In this document: positions 12,145 to 23,452 of the stretch, in pieces
Numbering within the stretch: the stretch's first letter is position 1
How the letters are laid out: the number at the start of each line of letters is the position of its first letter
Assembly (NCBI GenBank): GCA_033064195.1
Contig: JARBJD010000008.1
Location: 496,001 to 560,000 of the forward strand
Length of the DNA stretch: 64,000 nt
Direction of reading: 5' to 3'
Source: Blattamonas nauphoetae
Taxonomy: Eukaryota; Preaxostyla; Oxymonadida
Program-made: the position numbers and the translations under genes
Notes under the pieces: model-generated
What the model was told of the DNA's origin: nothing
Seen by the model: only the letters and a program-made list of their open reading frames with translations
Databases searched by the model: none

Positions 12145-13356
12145 ATGACGGCGAACACTTCCGATCTTTTATCTCCTCCTGCTCCTCCCACAGCTCCAAC
12201 GATACCACGTGAAGTGCTTGCACAAATTACCGAGAACCTCCAGGCGGAATTCCCAGATCTCTTCAGGCGCCAAACACCTGCGGCGAACTCGCCTAATCGA
12301 ACCATGTCCTCGTATCCGCCGACACCACGCTCCTCCTCAGCCTCATCGGCACGCACTCATCATCATCCGCCAATTAAAAAGTCCAAGAGACAATGCGCTG
12401 ATGATTCCCCTTCGCGCAACTCAACGTCATATTCTGACTTCGATTCGGACGATTCAAGCGAGCGAGTCTTTCACTATCATCCCCACTCACCACGACATCG
12501 TGCAAGAGAACCGAATCTTTCGCATTCAGATCGGGATACTGGCAGGAGGAGACCACACCGATCGACCTCTCCCAAACGTCATCGCAACCACTCACAACGC
12601 TCAGGAGTGACAGATAAAGCTTCAAAGAGGTCTTCGCGTTCGAAACACAAATTTAATGAAGCCGCATTCCGCTGGGATCATGTTCTTGATTTCGACCTTC
12701 CCCCGCCCCCAGAGTTTCCAGCTATCTTGCAAGCGAAACTTGAGAGAAGGTGCAAGGGGTTCGATTTCAGGTGGTCGGATACATTGCTGACACCCCACTT
12801 TCGACAAGAGCTGGCAATCGCATCCAACCATATGCATGCAACGATGGGTATATCCACGCAGCTCGCAGATGTCCCAGGCAAGATGACAGAAGCGCAGCGG
12901 CTCCAAGACGATATCCTCAAGCAGTCGACTATGTCGGGGCTCACCACCATTGCCTTATTGGGCGATATCTACAAGACACAATACGAGCTGGACGAAAAGT
13001 CACCTCTCCTCCCGAAGCTCATCGACACGATGCTATCAGCCGCTGATGCTACCTCCCGCGCTCACCAGGCTCGTTTCGTTTACGTCACTGACCTGAAGCT
13101 AATGTACAGCAAGATGGGTATTCAGCAGCCCCTAGGGGAGGAGCTCATCACCAGAGAGCTCCCTCCTCCCCCTCCACCAATGCAGCTCAACCAGACGCAT
13201 TTTGATCGCACGGTACAGATGCTTGCCCCACAGTCCTTGTCACAGATGCACTCGGCGAGCAATTTCTCATCTCGAGGGGGTCAGGGCCGGACCCCCGCCA
13301 AATCTTTCGGCTCGGGAGCGGGCAACAACAGGAACAGGAGGTTCGGTCGCAACTAG
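12145..13356 (+). CDS. DIRS first ORF (gag-like)
   Basis: A frame of 403 codons begins just inside the left repeat, the place of the gag-like ORF in DIRS elements. The product is Pro-, Ser- and Arg-rich in its first 160 residues, then has a helical part, and ends in a Gly/Asn/Arg-rich tail that could bind nucleic acid. I identify it by position and composition, because no conserved domain is obvious. It is followed at once by the reverse-transcriptase frame. Confidence 0.7.
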   Translation: MTANTSDLLSPPAPPTAPTIPREVLAQITENLQAEFPDLFRRQTPAANSPNRTMSSYPPTPRSSSASSARTHHHPPIKKSKRQCADDSPSRNSTSYSDFDSDDSSERVFHYHPHSPRHRAREPNLSHSDRDTGRRRPHRSTSPKRHRNHSQRSGVTDKASKRSSRSKHKFNEAAFRWDHVLDFDLPPPPEFPAILQAKLERRCKGFDFRWSDTLLTPHFRQELAIASNHMHATMGISTQLADVPGKMTEAQRLQDDILKQSTMSGLTTIALLGDIYKTQYELDEKSPLLPKLIDTMLSAADATSRAHQARFVYVTDLKLMYSKMGIQQPLGEELITRELPPPPPPMQLNQTHFDRTVQMLAPQSLSQMHSASNFSSRGGQGRTPAKSFGSGAGNNRNRRFGRN

Positions 13357-15266
13357 TGGGAAAGGAGAAGATAACAGGAAGATTGAAGGACAGACTACAT
13401 CTCTGGGAAGCTATTGGTGGGAAGACTTTGGGAGATTCTGGAGCACTATGGGAATGGATGGACAAGGACTCCCCGTCTCGCCTTCGGCTGCTCCCTCATG
13501 CTCCACCGTTCAAGGGCACTCCACAGGAGATGGACGCTTACGCAGCCCTCCTGCAGGAGGAAGTGGAAATCGGAGCAGTGTCGGAGGTACAGCCGTCAAC
13601 AGCCTCTCTGATCCTGCCAACGTTCCTCGTCGCGAAGAAGGGAGGCAAACATCGGAAGGTGATCGATGCCTCGAGACTCAACAGGGAAATCAAGACGGAT
13701 CATTTCAAGATGGAAAGCGTCCAAACGGCCTTTCCGCTGATCGAGGAGAACAGCTGGATGACAACAATAGACATACAGTCAGCTTATCTTCATATTCATC
13801 TGGCAGAACCACTCAGGCAGTTCCTCTGCTTCCGTTTTCAGCAGAAGACCTATCAGTTCAACGCGCTGCCCTTCGGCCTATCAACCGCCCCCCGAACCTT
13901 CTCGAAGATCATGAAGGTTGCGGTCAAGGCTCTTCGAGTGGAACTGAACGTGTCGGTCATCTTCTATTTGGACGATCTTCTAGTGATCGCGAGGACAGAG
14001 AACGAAGCTCTCCAAAAGACGAAACAAGCTGTGCAGAGATTACAGCAGCTTGGCTTCGTGATCTCGGAGGACAAGTGTCACCTCAAACCCTCTCAGGAGG
14101 TGGAATTCCTCGGTTGGCGCATCAACTCTCGGAGTCAATCGGTCAGCGTCACGGAATCAAGGCGGACGAAGTTACTAGCGAAGCTGAGATCTCACACGAT
14201 CAGTTGTCAACGGAGAGAACGGACGGCAGCCAAGAGTCTATCCAGCCTCATCGGGTCACTCAATTTTCTTCGTACTTCAATACCGGAGACCAGCCTTTAT
14301 CTCAGGAGGCATCATACCCTGCTGGCGGGAGCAGTTCGGAAGCGGGGATGGAGCACGGACATTCCTCTAAATCCCCAGCTCTTGGGCGAAACCCAGTTTT
14401 GGAAACGGCGCCTCCTTCTCAACCAGCCTCACTCATTCAGACCGACGGCGGCACAGGCGGCGATAACTACGGACGCCAGCCCAACGGGGTGGGGCGCCAC
14501 CCTTCAGCTGAACAATGGCACTCTCTACTTTCATGGGTTCTGGAGCGAGGGATCCCTCCTTCAGACGAGCAATTGGAAGGAGACGGCTGCCGTTGGTCAG
14601 GCTCTCAAGGCAGCGATGAAACACCTGAGGCACTCTCGGATCACATCAGTCTCTCTCCTCTCGGACAACACGGCAGCAGTATTCAATCTCCGGAGGCAAA
14701 GAGCAGGTCGTCCTCTCCTCGACATCACCAGGAGAGTCCTGAAGACATTCAAGAAGCACAACATCACCCTCCACTCGATCAACCACATCCCTGGGAAGAA
14801 CAACGGGATCACGGACTCTCTCTCTCGCCTGCCCCCCCACGGCGAATATCACCTCCTCCCTCAGGCGCTCCAATTGCTCCAACAAGAATGGAACTTCGTT
14901 CCGGAAGTAGATCTGTTCGCGACAAGCAGGAACAGACAATGCAAGATGTTCTACTCTCTCTCAGAGGAGGAAGACGGAGCTGGAAGAGGGGCTCTAACAA
15001 TAGACTGGTCAGGGATGATGAATCTTCTGATCCACCCTCCGATTCTGCTGATCTCGAAAGTGGTGAGGAAGCTTATCCTTCAGAGACCGAGGAGAGCAGT
15101 ACTGATTACTCCAGCATGGAAAGGCCAGCCATGGTCCGCTCTCCTATCCCGCCTCTCCCCCCTGCAGTTGGAGTTGGGGGACTACGCCCTCCTGTCGGCG
15201 CTGGATCTTCCGCTCGCGGAAACGAAACTACCGCCCGGCAGGATTTTGGCCTCGTTGATCGAATAG
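13356..15266 (+). CDS. DIRS reverse transcriptase-RNase H
   Basis: The frame shows the reverse-transcriptase palm motif FYLDDLLVIA, an upstream LPFGLSTAPRTFSKI block and FLGWRI after the palm. An RNase H domain begins at TTDASPTGWGATL and contains a later SDNTAAV motif. The C-terminal VDLFATSRN block with PAWKGQPW is typical of DIRS polymerases. It directly follows the gag-like frame. A second long frame runs over the same DNA, as known for DIRS-1. Confidence 0.88.
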   Translation: MGKEKITGRLKDRLHLWEAIGGKTLGDSGALWEWMDKDSPSRLRLLPHAPPFKGTPQEMDAYAALLQEEVEIGAVSEVQPSTASLILPTFLVAKKGGKHRKVIDASRLNREIKTDHFKMESVQTAFPLIEENSWMTTIDIQSAYLHIHLAEPLRQFLCFRFQQKTYQFNALPFGLSTAPRTFSKIMKVAVKALRVELNVSVIFYLDDLLVIARTENEALQKTKQAVQRLQQLGFVISEDKCHLKPSQEVEFLGWRINSRSQSVSVTESRRTKLLAKLRSHTISCQRRERTAAKSLSSLIGSLNFLRTSIPETSLYLRRHHTLLAGAVRKRGWSTDIPLNPQLLGETQFWKRRLLLNQPHSFRPTAAQAAITTDASPTGWGATLQLNNGTLYFHGFWSEGSLLQTSNWKETAAVGQALKAAMKHLRHSRITSVSLLSDNTAAVFNLRRQRAGRPLLDITRRVLKTFKKHNITLHSINHIPGKNNGITDSLSRLPPHGEYHLLPQALQLLQQEWNFVPEVDLFATSRNRQCKMFYSLSEEEDGAGRGALTIDWSGMMNLLIHPPILLISKVVRKLILQRPRRAVLITPAWKGQPWSALLSRLSPLQLELGDYALLSALDLPLAETKLPPGRILASLIE

Positions 15267-15439
15267 TCGGCAACTCGGACACCAGTTCCTTCCCGAACAT
15301 CGATACAGCCGGCGCAGGACCTCCCGTCGTTGGGAACGAACATACCGCCCGACACAACTCAGGCATCAGTTTCTTCCCGAACCGCGATGCAGTCGGCGCC
15401 GGACCTCCCACTACCGGGAGCGACCTTACCGCCCGACAG

Positions 15440-16540
15440 ACCCTGGCCGCCCATCTCCAACCCGCCACTCACCCTCCGTCTCCGTTCTTTCGGGAACTCT
15501 GCGAAGCGGACGGCTGGGAGGAAGGTCTCATCAGTTTGGAAGAGAGGAGATTCAAGGCTCAGTCGAAGTGGAGACGAGCGTGGCGTTTCTTCCACCAATT
15601 CTGTGTCAGCAAGAGCTATGAGGTGGCCTTCATCATCAATCCAAGCACGAACATCCAGAAAGTTCTCTCGGAGTTCGCCCTATATCTTCGGCCTATACTG
15701 AGGAACTCACCTCGCACCCCAGCCCAACTAGTATCGAACGTGAAATCGAGCCTTCAGCTCATTCACCCCTGCCTCGCGAACGACAAGACGGCCCTTCGTT
15801 CAATCCAGAAACTCCTATCGAGAGACACACCACTCGACACCCCACCGATGTACACTAAAATTTGGAATATCAACAATCTCCTCCGCTGGACACAGTTGAC
15901 AGCTCAGAGGGCGGCTAACGACCCAGAGCTCCACCAGACCAGGACCTTGATGTTAGTCCTTGCGTACACTTGCTGCCGACGTGAAGAGTTGACTAAACTC
16001 AAGTGGGATCGAATCGAGTGACCCTCTTCGGTGTTGGAAGGCACACCAGATCGGGCAGTACTATCTGTCAAACAAAAACAACATCAAGACGTATACCACC
16101 AAAAGTCTGTCTTCAATGAGGGCACTCCGAACTACTCCCCGTTCCTCGCTCTTCGCGCGCACCGCCTCAACGTCGACGCTGCGGCTCCTCGCCTCTCACC
16201 TCTGCCCTACTCAGACTTGACCAACGTCTGGATCAACTTCACCACGGGCCAACCGCTGAACCAACAGCGCATCGCAGAGAGGATAGCTGCAGCCTTCAGA
16301 GAGATGGGCCTCTCCTCCGACTTCCGCCCGTATTCCATCAAGCACGCTGCAATTAGCTATCTGCGTCTCAAGAGACATGTCAGCCTCAGGGTCCTGAATG
16401 CACACGTTGGCTGGAGCTCGGGCTCCACAGTCGCGGACAGATACTATGTCAAACCGATCCTGGACGGTTCTGACGACTTCACGCTCGTAGCGGCTTGGTG
16501 GCAGCCCCTGGAGGGGGGTCACGGTCCCTCAATCGACTAA
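15440..16540 (+). CDS. DIRS tyrosine recombinase region
   Basis: Recombinase coding lies 3' of the reverse transcriptase. It has an N-terminal helical core-binding part, an Arg-containing box (CRREELTKLKW), a His box (IKHAAISYLRLKRH) and a C-terminal block with HVGWSS and a tyrosine in VADRYYVKP. This order of parts and the inverted ends fit DIRS. The start given is approximate. The element may have about one reading-frame break overall. Confidence 0.8.
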
Positions 16541-16623
16541 TGTACACTCGACCCAATCCCTTAAGGATATGCCTTTCTCATTCATTTCATTCATTGTGTT
16601 CTCTCTTTGTGTTCTTTTCAAGA

Positions 16624-16699
16624 CTCCCTGAAGAGAAGCCGAAGGTTTGGAATGCACCTACCGAAGGGGCGGTGCTTTCAACAAACCAAGGCTTCTCTT
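16624..16699. repeat. internal complementary region of DIRS element
   Basis: The first 53 bases are complementary to the outer left terminal repeat. The next about 24 bases (TTCAACAAACCAAGG...) are complementary to the outer right end. This joined copy of the two ends is the DIRS internal complementary region, thought to template the circle junction. Confidence 0.88.
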
Positions 16700-16957
16700 A
16701 TTGTACCTGCTTCCACAAGCCGCGAGGAGAGCAGATGCTTTCTCGAGTTCCTTTGGACTCTGTTCCTGGCAACTGGCGCAGTTTTTTGTTCCTCGTTGAG
16801 GATTTTCTGCGATCAGACCATTAAAGAATTTTTTGCTTCCTTCCCGTCGCTCGCGACAGTCTCCATCACCTTTTGGTTTTTACCTAGGTGATTGGAATAA
16901 AGTAAGTATTAGAAACTTCCTTTAGCGAAGTGTTCTCATTTGGTTCGATTCACATTG

Positions 16958-17024
16958 GTGGACCGAGCCCCATTTCAAACTTACCCGGACCGATCTCCCT
17001 GAAGAGAAGCCTTGGTTTGTTGAA
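16958..17024. repeat. right inverted terminal repeat of DIRS element
   Basis: It is complementary to the inner left terminal repeat over GTGGACCGAGCCCCATT and the following ACTTACCCGGACCG stretch. It ends CCTTGGTTTGTTGAA, which is repeated in reverse in the internal complementary region. Host coding resumes at 17025. Confidence 0.85.
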
Positions 17025-17818
17025 ATCATCTTTGCGGGACAAGCGGGATGCGGTTGGACTGGTCGGGATCGTCTCTGCTGTCGAACTGTTCGTTCTCCTC
17101 CTGCATCACCAACGATGCTCCTGAGCCGATCCAAGAACCGATTCCTGAAGATGGCAAATCCATAGATTTGTACCAAGATGCCGATGGACCCTTCTCTTTT
17201 CCCAAGATTCCATTCAATACCACTCGCTTAAATCAAGTGTGGATCTTGTCTTGCACATTTTTCGATCTTTACAGTGGTGACGGAGCCGCCATCGATTTAG
17301 ACGGCTATCTTGCGGATATTGTGATAAAGGATAGTTCATTCATTCAATGCCGTTGTCACCGTTATAGTGGAGGAGCGATATTCGCGTCACACGCAAAATA
17401 TTACCCATCCTACAGATTCTATTTCACTCTCTTCGGCTGCCGATTCTCGAACAATACGGCATTGGCTGGTGGCCATCTGTATGTTCAGAACTACTCATCA
17501 TTGACAGTCGCACAATGCACGTTTGCGAATTCACGATCAGGCTCATCCGTTCCACTCAACCAGAAGGATCCGATTTCCATCCTCGTGCACACCAGCGCCC
17601 GATTCGACAACTGCACAATCTCCAACAACGAGGGATCATACACTGGAGGAATCGACATCACCACGATTCCAACAACAAAATCGCTCATTCTGACAGATGT
17701 GCTCTTCAAAGAGAATGTCTGCACAGATACCAATATCAGCGAGCAAGTGACTGATTGTTACTTCTATAATGCACCGGTTATGGAACACTTTGAGTTCTTC
17801 GACTGCTTCTCAACATCT
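17025..17818 (+). CDS. P2, segment 2: beta-helix ectodomain
   Basis: Host P2 coding resumes after the DIRS element in the phase of segment 1. It encodes beta-helix coils of the family with repeating C.F..C....GGA patterns, for example CTFANSRSG and CTISNNEGSYTGG, and several Asn-X-Ser/Thr sites. It ends at the 4-bp duplication ATCT of an 860-bp element, after which coding continues at 18683 with no change of phase. Confidence 0.78.
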
Positions 17819-18678
17819 GGGCGATTCTAAATGAAAGGTCGCCTCCGTTTTATCTCCATCCCCACTCTATATATCGTAAAGAAAACAGCAGAGTTCACAT
17901 AAACATCCTCTCTCTCCCCGTTTAAGGTTTGAATTACCAGATTTTCCCATTTTCACTCACTTTTTTCCAGATTCCAAGTTCAGGTGACTCCTTCTTCATC
18001 ACACGGTATTCATTTGTCAGATTCGTGATTGAACCGACCTAATACCGTGCATTACATGTGATTCTCCTGGTTTGTGTCATATATTTCGTTCACACTGACA
18101 GACACTCAGCACTTTTTTGAGGCGAGACAGATTGTTTCTCACAGCCAGAAGACAATCTGTACACTTGCACTGTGTGATATTTTCTCCAGTTTTCACTCGC
18201 GATCGGAACTTTTTTCACAAATTTCTCGTCTTATAGATCACAAACGGGCACTGACTCTTTGTTCGCCCTACTCTTCCTCTAATTCCCATCAAATACCGTT
18301 TTGAATCAAGAGATACCTCAAAGCACCTCTGTTAGACATGTTCCGCCAATCTTGAAGACTAAATTCATCATGATTGTTGATTTTGCCATTCAGAACTTTT
18401 CGTGTCTTTTTCTACAATAGATGTCTTTGTGTTGGTTCTCTCACACAGAATGAGCGTTTTATGTAGTTTTCCATCGTTTCTCTGTTTTCGAACAGATTCT
18501 GTGACAAAAAGTGTGCACTATTGTCTTCAACAAAAAAGGACGATATCGAACGCGATCGAACTTAAAATTCAATAATTTCCCTATTTCTTGTCTACTGAAA
18601 TAAAGAACGGTAATTGGGCAAAAAATGAATTTTTGGGACGCACATTAGTGTTTTGCGACCTTTCAAAGAGAATCGCCC
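17819..18678. mobile_element. 860-bp element with 4-bp target duplication in P2
   Basis: The insert is bounded by ATCT (17815-17818 and 18679-18682). Its inverted ends begin GGGCGATTCT and share TGAAAGGTCGC a few bases further in. The interior is A/T-rich with only short frames, so it is non-autonomous. A 449-bp relative with ends GTGCGATTCT and a 4-bp duplication AGTT lies in M1, and both share GACAAAAAGTGT-like and GGGACGCACAT-like internal segments. I cannot assign a superfamily. Confidence 0.75.
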
Positions 18679-18682
18679 ATCT

Positions 18683-19464
18683 GAACACCCACATTGCGGG
18701 AACAGTCGAGCCAGAGACCTGTTTAACGATTGGATCGGTCCATCGATCACCTCTGTCGTCCCGATGATCCAAGAGAATGAGAATGGGGATGGATTCGAGG
18801 TTGTTCTGTCGTTTGAGGGGGTGTTCACAGAAACAAGCAGGAAATACGATGTGACACTCAAAAGTGACGATGGAACTGTGTTTGTCGCAGAAAATATCTC
18901 ATTCTCCAAAACAGCTGGAACAGCGACATTCGCACTCAACAACCCGAGCGTTCGTTCTCTCGACTCTTCAGCCAATTATTCGATCCTTGATGTCCAGAAG
19001 AGTTTCTCTCAATCAACAAGCAACGAGTTCGCTGTTGGAGAAGTGGAAGAACCAGACTGGATGTGGTGGCACCACGACTCAGACAGTCGAGCAGACAGGA
19101 TGGTTGAAATGTCGTTCACCACACCCACTGGACCAACACTGATCAACGTCGAAGCCGATCTGAACCTGTCGAACCTGAATGAGGCGATTGTAACAGTGAC
19201 AGTTGAAAATATCTTGAATGGCGGGTTTAATCTGATTGTTTTCGATGCCTCAGATAAAAACAAGACAGAAATCACGATTGGTCCATTCTCGTTCTCTTCT
19301 TCATCAACAGAAACGACATCATCGCACACAGTGGTAATTCATCCGTCAAACTCGTTGTCGTATGGGAAGACATACGCAGTGAAATCTCTCTCATCGTCGA
19401 CACTGATTGTTTCTCACTCTGCTCCCACTTTCCAAGTGCCGTGTCTGCTCCGAGAAGCATCCGC
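18683..19464 (+). CDS. P2, segment 3: beta-sandwich modules
   Basis: This part of P2 encodes two Ig-like modules. The first follows WIGPSITSVVP and has a YDVTLKSDDGTVF strand. A linker FAVGEVEEPDW (shared with P1) leads to the second, with NLIVFDASDKNKTEI and YGKTYAVKSLSSS. It ends at the 9-bp duplication AGCATCCGC of a 520-bp element, and coding resumes in phase at 19994. Confidence 0.78.
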
Positions 19465-19984
19465 AGGCTTCTGATTTGATCCCAGTGATCCCAGTCGGAT
19501 CTGATCCCACCAAATACCTACAATACCATTTCGTTTCTTTCATTTCAAAAAAGTCTTCTTATATATGATATTTGAATGGAAAAAAAAGTAAAAAGGAAAA
19601 TGGTCACTTCATAGATCATGAAAATGCAAACTTTGGGTGCTGCTGTTTCAGTTTGTTCTACAACAATAATTATAAAAACAAGTCGATAATGCGTTATTAT
19701 GTCTTCTTTGATGGTTTTTTCTCACTGACTAAAGTCAATGAAGGGAATACATCGAAAAAAGAAGTGTTGGTGATTGTGATCGTGCGTGTTTTTGGGAAAT
19801 AAGAGCTGTCTGAAATATTGAAGAGCATTATGTGAAAACAAGAAGTGAATTGAACATGATTAATGAAGTGATAATGAGAAAATCTCAAAGGAAAAGAGTT
19901 GAAATTTGATCTCAGTCCAAATTTAGGCACTGACATCAATTGATCCCAGTTTTACCTATTTTGATGGGACTACTCAGATGCCTG
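19465..19984. mobile_element. 520-bp MULE-like non-autonomous element in P2
   Basis: Flanked by the 9-bp duplication AGCATCCGC (19456-19464 and 19985-19993). The imperfect inverted ends are AGGCTTCTGATTTGATCCC and AGGCATCTGAGTAGTCCC. The motif GATCCCA recurs near both ends. There is no transposase. A 9-bp duplication suggests a Mutator-like element. Its ends and sequence differ from the 518-bp element in P1, so these are two separate families. Confidence 0.72.
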
Positions 19985-19993
19985 AGCATCCGC

Positions 19994-22610
19994 CTCGCTG
20001 AACCTCTCCGACTTCGATGAAGTGTTTCTCAGCCTCACTGCATTTGGGTTACCATCGTCAACGCCGATCACACTGACCATCGTCGAGGTTGATGGAGAAG
20101 ACGCCCAGACAGGATTGCCTTTCACACACACAGGAACACCATCGACAACAGAAGACTCAATTCACATTCTGACAACTCGGATTGAAACAGCAAAACTGCA
20201 ACATGGGAAACGATACGAAATCACACAATGCGATGTCACTGGTGTGAAGACAGTTTTGGATGGACGCATCATCTTTCGTGTCCCAGCTCCTCCCGCACTC
20301 ACCAACGTTGATTTCTCGTTTGCCACAACGTCGAACACGACGTTCAATCTGATAGTGGAAGGGACAGATCTTCCTGTTGGCGAGACATTCGTGGTCTCGC
20401 TTGATGGCTTCGACGAAGAAATCGAAGTGAGATTCACAAACACAAGTGGAGGCTCGTCGGGTGAACTGGCACTCGGATGGTCGGACACTCTCCAATTCGA
20501 CACTGCGTATCCTCTTCTCTCAGTGATCCACAAGGGCTCGTTGACTGTCTCGATCCCGTCAACACATCTGTCACTCCAACCAATTCCTCGTCCGAATCCT
20601 CTGATTGTGTTTGTGTCTGATTCTGGGACTTCTGATCCGAAGTTGTGTGGAGCTGTGGAACGTCCGTGCTCGTCAGTGGATGTTTCAATGAATCTGATTG
20701 ACGGAGTCGCTGCTCAAAGCGCGACAATCAAACTGATCAGGAATACTACAATCAGCAATCCAATCACTGTCGAAGCTGATCACGAGCTGAAGATTGAGTT
20801 GGCATCACTCACCTCTTCGACTCTCCTCATCCCCTCCACAGCCTCTCTCGGCGACTCGGCTGGTCTTGTCTCTGTGGCTGGAACACTCACTTTGAAGGAA
20901 GTGAAGATCGAAGTCAAAATTGATGCTGTTTCGTTTGTGCTGTTTGATGTGAAGGGTGGGGAATTGGTGATGGAATCTGTGCAGATTTCGGGAGTTGGGT
21001 CGTCGTCTGCTGTGGTGGATGGGATTGAAGGGCTGTCGTCGTGGGAGACTGGACTGATCAAACTGCACGAGAGCAACTGTTCGCTGACGTCGTGTGTGCT
21101 GTCGTCGATTGGGATGGGAGAGATTTGGATGGAGTCGAGCAATCTGTCGCTGATGTCGACAGAGATTGTTCACAGTGGATCGCGATTCTCGTTGTTCCCG
21201 TCGGCTCAACAAGATGTGATGTGCGAATCTGGAAACATCTCGATTGTTCCGTTGTCGTCAGACACGTCGGAAGATCGTTGGATCTCGTCAACATCGGAGT
21301 GTTCGGTGACTCTGAATGGAAGTGAACTGAAATCGCCTCATTTTGTTCCTTGGATTGACGTTACGAAAAGCAAAAGCACGCTGTCGAAGAAGAAAGACTC
21401 TTTCTCTGTTTTGATTGTTGGATCGAAGTTGATTCCGTGTGATCTGAAACTGGAAGTGTCTGAATTATCGTCATCGTCGTCGAACACTGACCCAGTTGTG
21501 ATTCCTCTGTCGTTCTCATCAGTTGAATTGTGGAACGAGACACACATCAATGTGTCGATTGCGATGTCTTCTCTGTCGTCTCTGTCGATGGACTCAGAAT
21601 GGACAGCTCGGATTGTGTTTGGGAATGGGGAGCACACCGACTCGTTCACCTTCCTCGAATCACTCAAAGTTCGGAGAGCACACGCACTCCGACAATCACT
21701 CCCGTGGCTGATTCCCGTGATTGTCTGTTCGGTGTTGCTCCTTCTCGCTGTCATCGTTGTCGTGGTTGTTGTGATCTGTCGTCGAAGAAGAATGGCGACA
21801 AAATCAGATTCATCGACAATCGTCAACCAACCCACACTCTCAGAGAACGAAGCAACGAAGAATTCCTTTGAAGCACCGACAGGCAAAGCATCTGATGACA
21901 CCGAGGGCAGTCGAGATGAATTAGATGCAGATGATGGTCCACGAATGGATGAACCAGTTGTGGCGATGAAATGTGAGGGGCAGTTCGAAATGGAGATGGT
22001 GGATGGGAGGAAGACGCTTTTCAATCGGATGCACTTTGGAGATGGAGTGGGATGTGGAAAGAGGAGAGAGATTGAGAAGAAGATTGTTCGCGGAATGCTG
22101 AAAATGGTTGAGCTGGACAATCTGGAATCGGGGATTCGAGTTTCTCCTCACTGGATTCTGTTGAACGAAAACAACTCAGTGTTCATTCGAGTTGAATCAG
22201 GAGTTGAGAAGAAATACGAACAAGACAGATCATCACTCCCAAACAACACACAATCGTCAAAGAGTCAAACAGGAATGCAAGATGAGATGGACGAGATTCG
22301 TTGGCGAGCGCCAGAACAAGGAGAGAAAGAGGGAGAGTTGAAGGAAGGAGTGGATGGATCGAAAGTGATTGTGTTTCGTGTTGGACTGATGTTGTGGGAG
22401 ATTGAGACAGGACTTGTTCCGTTTGGGGAAGTGGATGGAGTGGAAGCTCATTCGAAGTTGTCAGCTGGGATTGGTGTGCCACTTGAAAAGGTGTCAGACA
22501 CTTCGATGCGAGAATTGATTGAAGGGTGTCTTCAGATTGATGCGGATCAGCGGCCGACACTTGAGCAAGTGCTGGCTCGTCTGGAAGAGATTCCTGAAGG
22601 ATCTGAATGA
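19994..22610 (+). CDS. P2, segment 4: modules, membrane helix, kinase-like domain
   Basis: The 3' half of P2 ends in TGA. It holds a beta-sandwich module, a second beta-helix-like domain (about 20600-21380), a further module, a membrane helix (about 21690-21775, LPWLIPVIVCSVLLLLAVIV) followed by CRRRR, and a cytoplasmic kinase-like domain (about 21960-22600). In that domain SPHWILLN replaces HRD, no DFG or glycine loop is visible, IRWRAPE is the APE motif and VGLMLWEIETG the helix-F region. The predicted product is a single-pass surface receptor-like pseudokinase. About 20488-21523 looks identical to P1, with more differences on both sides, which suggests gene conversion or very recent copying. 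Confidence 0.82.
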
Positions 22611-23376
22611 CGAAGGACAGTCAACGTCGCCATGCTGTGAGGAACTGCATTTGAATCAACACTCGTTCATTCCGCATCACGTCGCTCACTCCACAAATCA
22701 TCTCGTCTTCTTATCTGTTCCTCCATCGTTCACTCGGCTGACTTGTCATTTCACATCAGATTCTCTTCTGTTGCTATCTATCCGTCTTGTGTTGCTGGTG
22801 TTGTTACCAGCTCCGACCAAAATGGAGTGCACTGCGGATGACAAGAGATTGTCCCTTGGCACGTGTGCTCGATCGAGACGAAGAGGGAAGATGAAAGTGC
22901 TTCTCGCTGTCTGTCTGTCTCGCTTGCTCACCCTCGTAACTTCTACACATCTTGCAGTTCACGATTTCACCACCTGGCATCTTACAACATCGTCTTGTTG
23001 ATCGTTCCCTCTCTTTGTTGCGCACTGCTCCAACTGCATTACCTTGCTGTCCTTCCTTTTCGTCTTCATCGTCATCTTCATCGCCGTCGTTATCGTTGTC
23101 GGTGTTGACGTCATTGTTGCAGTTGAGCAGTGTGTGGTGTTCATTGTCTATCGTTGTTCCTCTTTCGTTCTCCTCCGGTCTTGATTTGTTTGGTTCTTGT
23201 GTTGTCTGATGATGGGTGTTTTGCTCGATCAATCAATGATAACCTGGAATCGATGATGTCAGTTCGTGTTTTTCGGATTGATGTCCATAACTTATTTAGC
23301 CGTTTCTATTTTTCTTACTCTATCTCCACCAGATTGGTTTCACCAATCGAGTTAATATTGGAGTGAAAACGTCGTT

Positions 23377-23392
23377 GATCGGACCATTTTTC
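23377..23392 (+). promoter_or_regulatory. GATCGGACCATTTTT box upstream of P3
   Basis: It matches the GATC..ACC.TTT box of the family and lies 76 bases before the P3 ATG. A reversed copy (AAATGGTTCAGATC) follows 28 bases later, making an inverted pair. Inferred from conservation. Confidence 0.45.
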
Positions 23393-23419
23393 TCAAATAC
23401 GACAAATTACTCCCAATTC

Positions 23420-23436
23420 AAAAAATGGTTCAGATC
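23420..23436 (-). promoter_or_regulatory. reversed family box upstream of P3
   Basis: AAAAAATGGTTCAGATC is the reverse orientation of the box at 23377 and ends 16 bases before the P3 ATG. In gene sense this is the orientation seen before the M-type genes. Confidence 0.45.
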
Positions 23437-23452
23437 AAGATTCTTATTTTGA

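Larger units (their letters stand above)
12044..17024 (+). mobile_element. DIRS-type tyrosine-recombinase retroelement in P2
   Basis: A retroelement of about 4.98 kb with the hallmarks of the DIRS family: inverted terminal repeats, an internal complementary region that copies both outer ends back to back, reverse transcriptase with RNase H, and a tyrosine recombinase instead of a DDE integrase. There is no target duplication, as expected for recombinase insertion. It looks nearly whole, with perhaps one break in its reading frames. Host coding sequence is intact on both sides and the end repeats match their internal copies exactly over tens of bases, so the insertion is probably young. Here it is treated as a fossil copy. 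Confidence 0.9.
22611..23452. other. intergenic between P2 and P3
   Basis: No gene is supported. About 22615-23300 is the second copy of the sequence that follows P1. Small frames in it are not conserved in phase between the copies. Two inverted family promoter-type boxes lie just before P3. Confidence 0.6.
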
